From assembly GCA_004296785.1 (NCBI GenBank), contig SCVU01000732.1, forward strand, positions 1 through 6,792: 6,792 nt of DNA. Reading direction: 5' to 3'. Source of the DNA: Planctomycetota bacterium (GTDB taxonomy: Bacteria > Planctomycetota > UBA1135 > GCA-002686595). The notes under the pieces were generated by a model. It saw nothing but the letters and a program-made list of their open reading frames with translations, was not told where the DNA came from and did no database searches. Positions 5,751 to 6,792 of this stretch are shown here, in pieces; position 1 is the first letter of the stretch, and every line of letters starts with the position of its first letter. The position numbers were made by a program, and so were the translations under genes.

Positions 5751-6792
5751 ATGTTCGCCGCGGCCGTACTCGCGCTCGTGCAGTCGTCGGCGAGCGCGCG
5801 CGCGGCTGCGCCGGACTTCGAGCGCGACGTGCGCCCGATCCTCGCCGCGCGCTGCTACGACTGCCACGGCGAGCAGCGCCAGCGCGGCGCGCTGCGGCTC
5901 GACGCGCGCACGCCGCGGCTGTTCGAGGAAGTGCGCGGGCGCGGCGCGGTGCTCGTCGCGGGCGACCCGGAGCAGAGTCCGCTGTTCCAGCGCGTGCTCG
6001 CGACCGACGCCGACGAGCGCATGCCGCTCGAGCGCGCGGCGCTCGCACCGGACGAGATCGACGTGCTGCGGCGCTGGATCGAGGCGGGCGCGGCGTGGCC
6101 GGAGAACTCCGCGGGCGGCGCGCATGCGTTGTCGACGCACTGGGCGTACCGCGCGCCGGTCGAGCCGCCGCGGCCGGACGTGCGCGATCGCGCGTGGGCG
6201 CGCCAACCGCTCGACGCGTTCGTGCTCGCCGCGCTCGAAGCGCGCGGGCTCGCGCCGTCGCCGCGCGCGCGCGCGGGCGAGTGGCTGCGCCGCGCGGCGC
6301 TCGATCTGTGCGGGATCCCGCCGACGCTCGCCGAGCTCGATGCGTTCGAGGCGGCCGCCGCGCGCGACTGGAACGCGGCGACCGAGCAGGCGTTCGAGCG
6401 ACTGGCGACGGGGCCGCGCTACGGCGAGCGGATGGCGCAGTGGTGGCTCGACCTCGCGCGCTACGCCGATACGAACGGCTACGAGAAGGACGCGCCGCGC
6501 GCGATCTGGCCGTGGCGCGACTGGGTGATCGACGCGTTCGCGGCGGACATGCCGTTCGATCGGTTCACGCTCGAGCAGCTCGCCGGCGATCTGCTGCCTG
6601 ACCCGACGCGCGCGCAGCTCGTCGCGACCGGGTTCCACCGCAACACGCTGACCAACGAGGAAGGCGGCACCGACGACGAGGAGTTCCGCGTCGCGGCGGT
6701 CATCGACCGCGCGAACACGACCGCGCAGGTGTGGCTCGGCTCGACGCTCGCGTGCGCGCAGTGCCACGACCACAAGTTCGATCCGTTCTCGC
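5751..6792 (+). CDS. PSD1/DUF1549-type planctomycete cytochrome c protein (3' truncated by window edge)
   Basis: The first 347 residues of an exported protein of the family with an N-terminal planctomycete cytochrome c domain (PSCyt1), then DUF1549 (PSCyt2) and DUF1553 (PSD1). Full proteins usually have 700-1100 residues. Residues 1-20 (MFAAAVLALVQSSASARAAA) look like a signal peptide, though no basic residue precedes the hydrophobic core. A heme site CYDCHG is at 35-40 with a possible Met91 ligand in ERMPLE. The DUF1549 region from about 150 includes QWWLDLARYADTNGY (230-244), IWPWRDWVIDAF (252-263), EQLAGDLLP (275-283) and GFHRNTLTNEEGGTDDEEFR (294-313). It ends at the second heme-type motif CAQCHDHKFDP (335-345). 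The frame has no stop to the window end, so DUF1553 should lie beyond. Function is not established; such genes often sit next to DUF1501 genes and sugar or polysaccharide metabolism loci. The weak AAGG leaves the exact start less sure. Confidence 0.93.
   Translation, partial: MFAAAVLALVQSSASARAAAPDFERDVRPILAARCYDCHGEQRQRGALRLDARTPRLFEEVRGRGAVLVAGDPEQSPLFQRVLATDADERMPLERAALAPDEIDVLRRWIEAGAAWPENSAGGAHALSTHWAYRAPVEPPRPDVRDRAWARQPLDAFVLAALEARGLAPSPRARAGEWLRRAALDLCGIPPTLAELDAFEAAAARDWNAATEQAFERLATGPRYGERMAQWWLDLARYADTNGYEKDAPRAIWPWRDWVIDAFAADMPFDRFTLEQLAGDLLPDPTRAQLVATGFHRNTLTNEEGGTDDEEFRVAAVIDRANTTAQVWLGSTLACAQCHDHKFDPFS

Noticed and set aside
5727..6773. Long open - strand frame upstream of and in frame with rhaM
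   Set aside because: Its translation is Arg/Ala/Val-rich with no recognisable motif and is antisense to a clear PSD1-type gene. RhaM similarity starts at the ATG at 5726. It is a product of high GC and few stop codons.
1..6792. Search for a defence system, mobile element, CRISPR array or RNA gene
   Set aside because: No direct-repeat arrays, transposase or integrase motifs, terminal inverted repeats, or tRNA/rRNA-like segments were recognised, and nearly all the sequence is accounted for by intact genes.

Overview
The window is very GC-rich DNA with tightly packed genes and strong G/C bias at third codon positions. Two protein families point to a Planctomycetota bacterium, probably from one of the high-GC lineages. 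One is a PSD1/DUF1549-type 'planctomycete cytochrome c' protein at the right edge. The other is a pseudopilin with the H-X9-DG motif common in planctomycete type II secretion-like pseudopilins. No RNA gene, transposon, CRISPR array or origin is visible, and no gene-free stretch exceeds 80 bp.

Left half (1-3672, + strand): four genes joined stop-to-start by 4-bp overlaps (ATGA, ATGA, GTGA). They encode the C-terminal half of an iron(III)-type ABC permease, a short ABC ATPase, a membrane-anchored pentaheme c-type cytochrome, and a HEAT-repeat-like lipoprotein. The first two form an importer; its solute-binding protein is presumably upstream, outside the window. The tight coupling suggests that the cytochrome and lipoprotein work with the importer, perhaps by changing the redox state of the metal before or during uptake. 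That link is inference.

Middle (3662-5726, - strand): three genes in one direction. In transcription order they are an L-rhamnose mutarotase (rhaM), a single H-X9-DG pseudopilin, and a UbiA-superfamily polyprenyl-phosphate phosphoribosyltransferase-like membrane enzyme. The last overlaps the lipoprotein gene tail to tail by 11 bp, and the overlap is itself an inverted repeat. The three have no obvious shared pathway.

Right edge (5751-6792, + strand): the 5' part of a PSD1/DUF1549 cytochrome c protein with two CxxCH motifs, running off the window. It diverges from rhaM across only 24 bp, so at least one of the two promoters must lie inside the opposing coding region.

Most genes are recognisable families. 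The most unusual content is the coupled importer-pentaheme cytochrome-HEAT lipoprotein unit.
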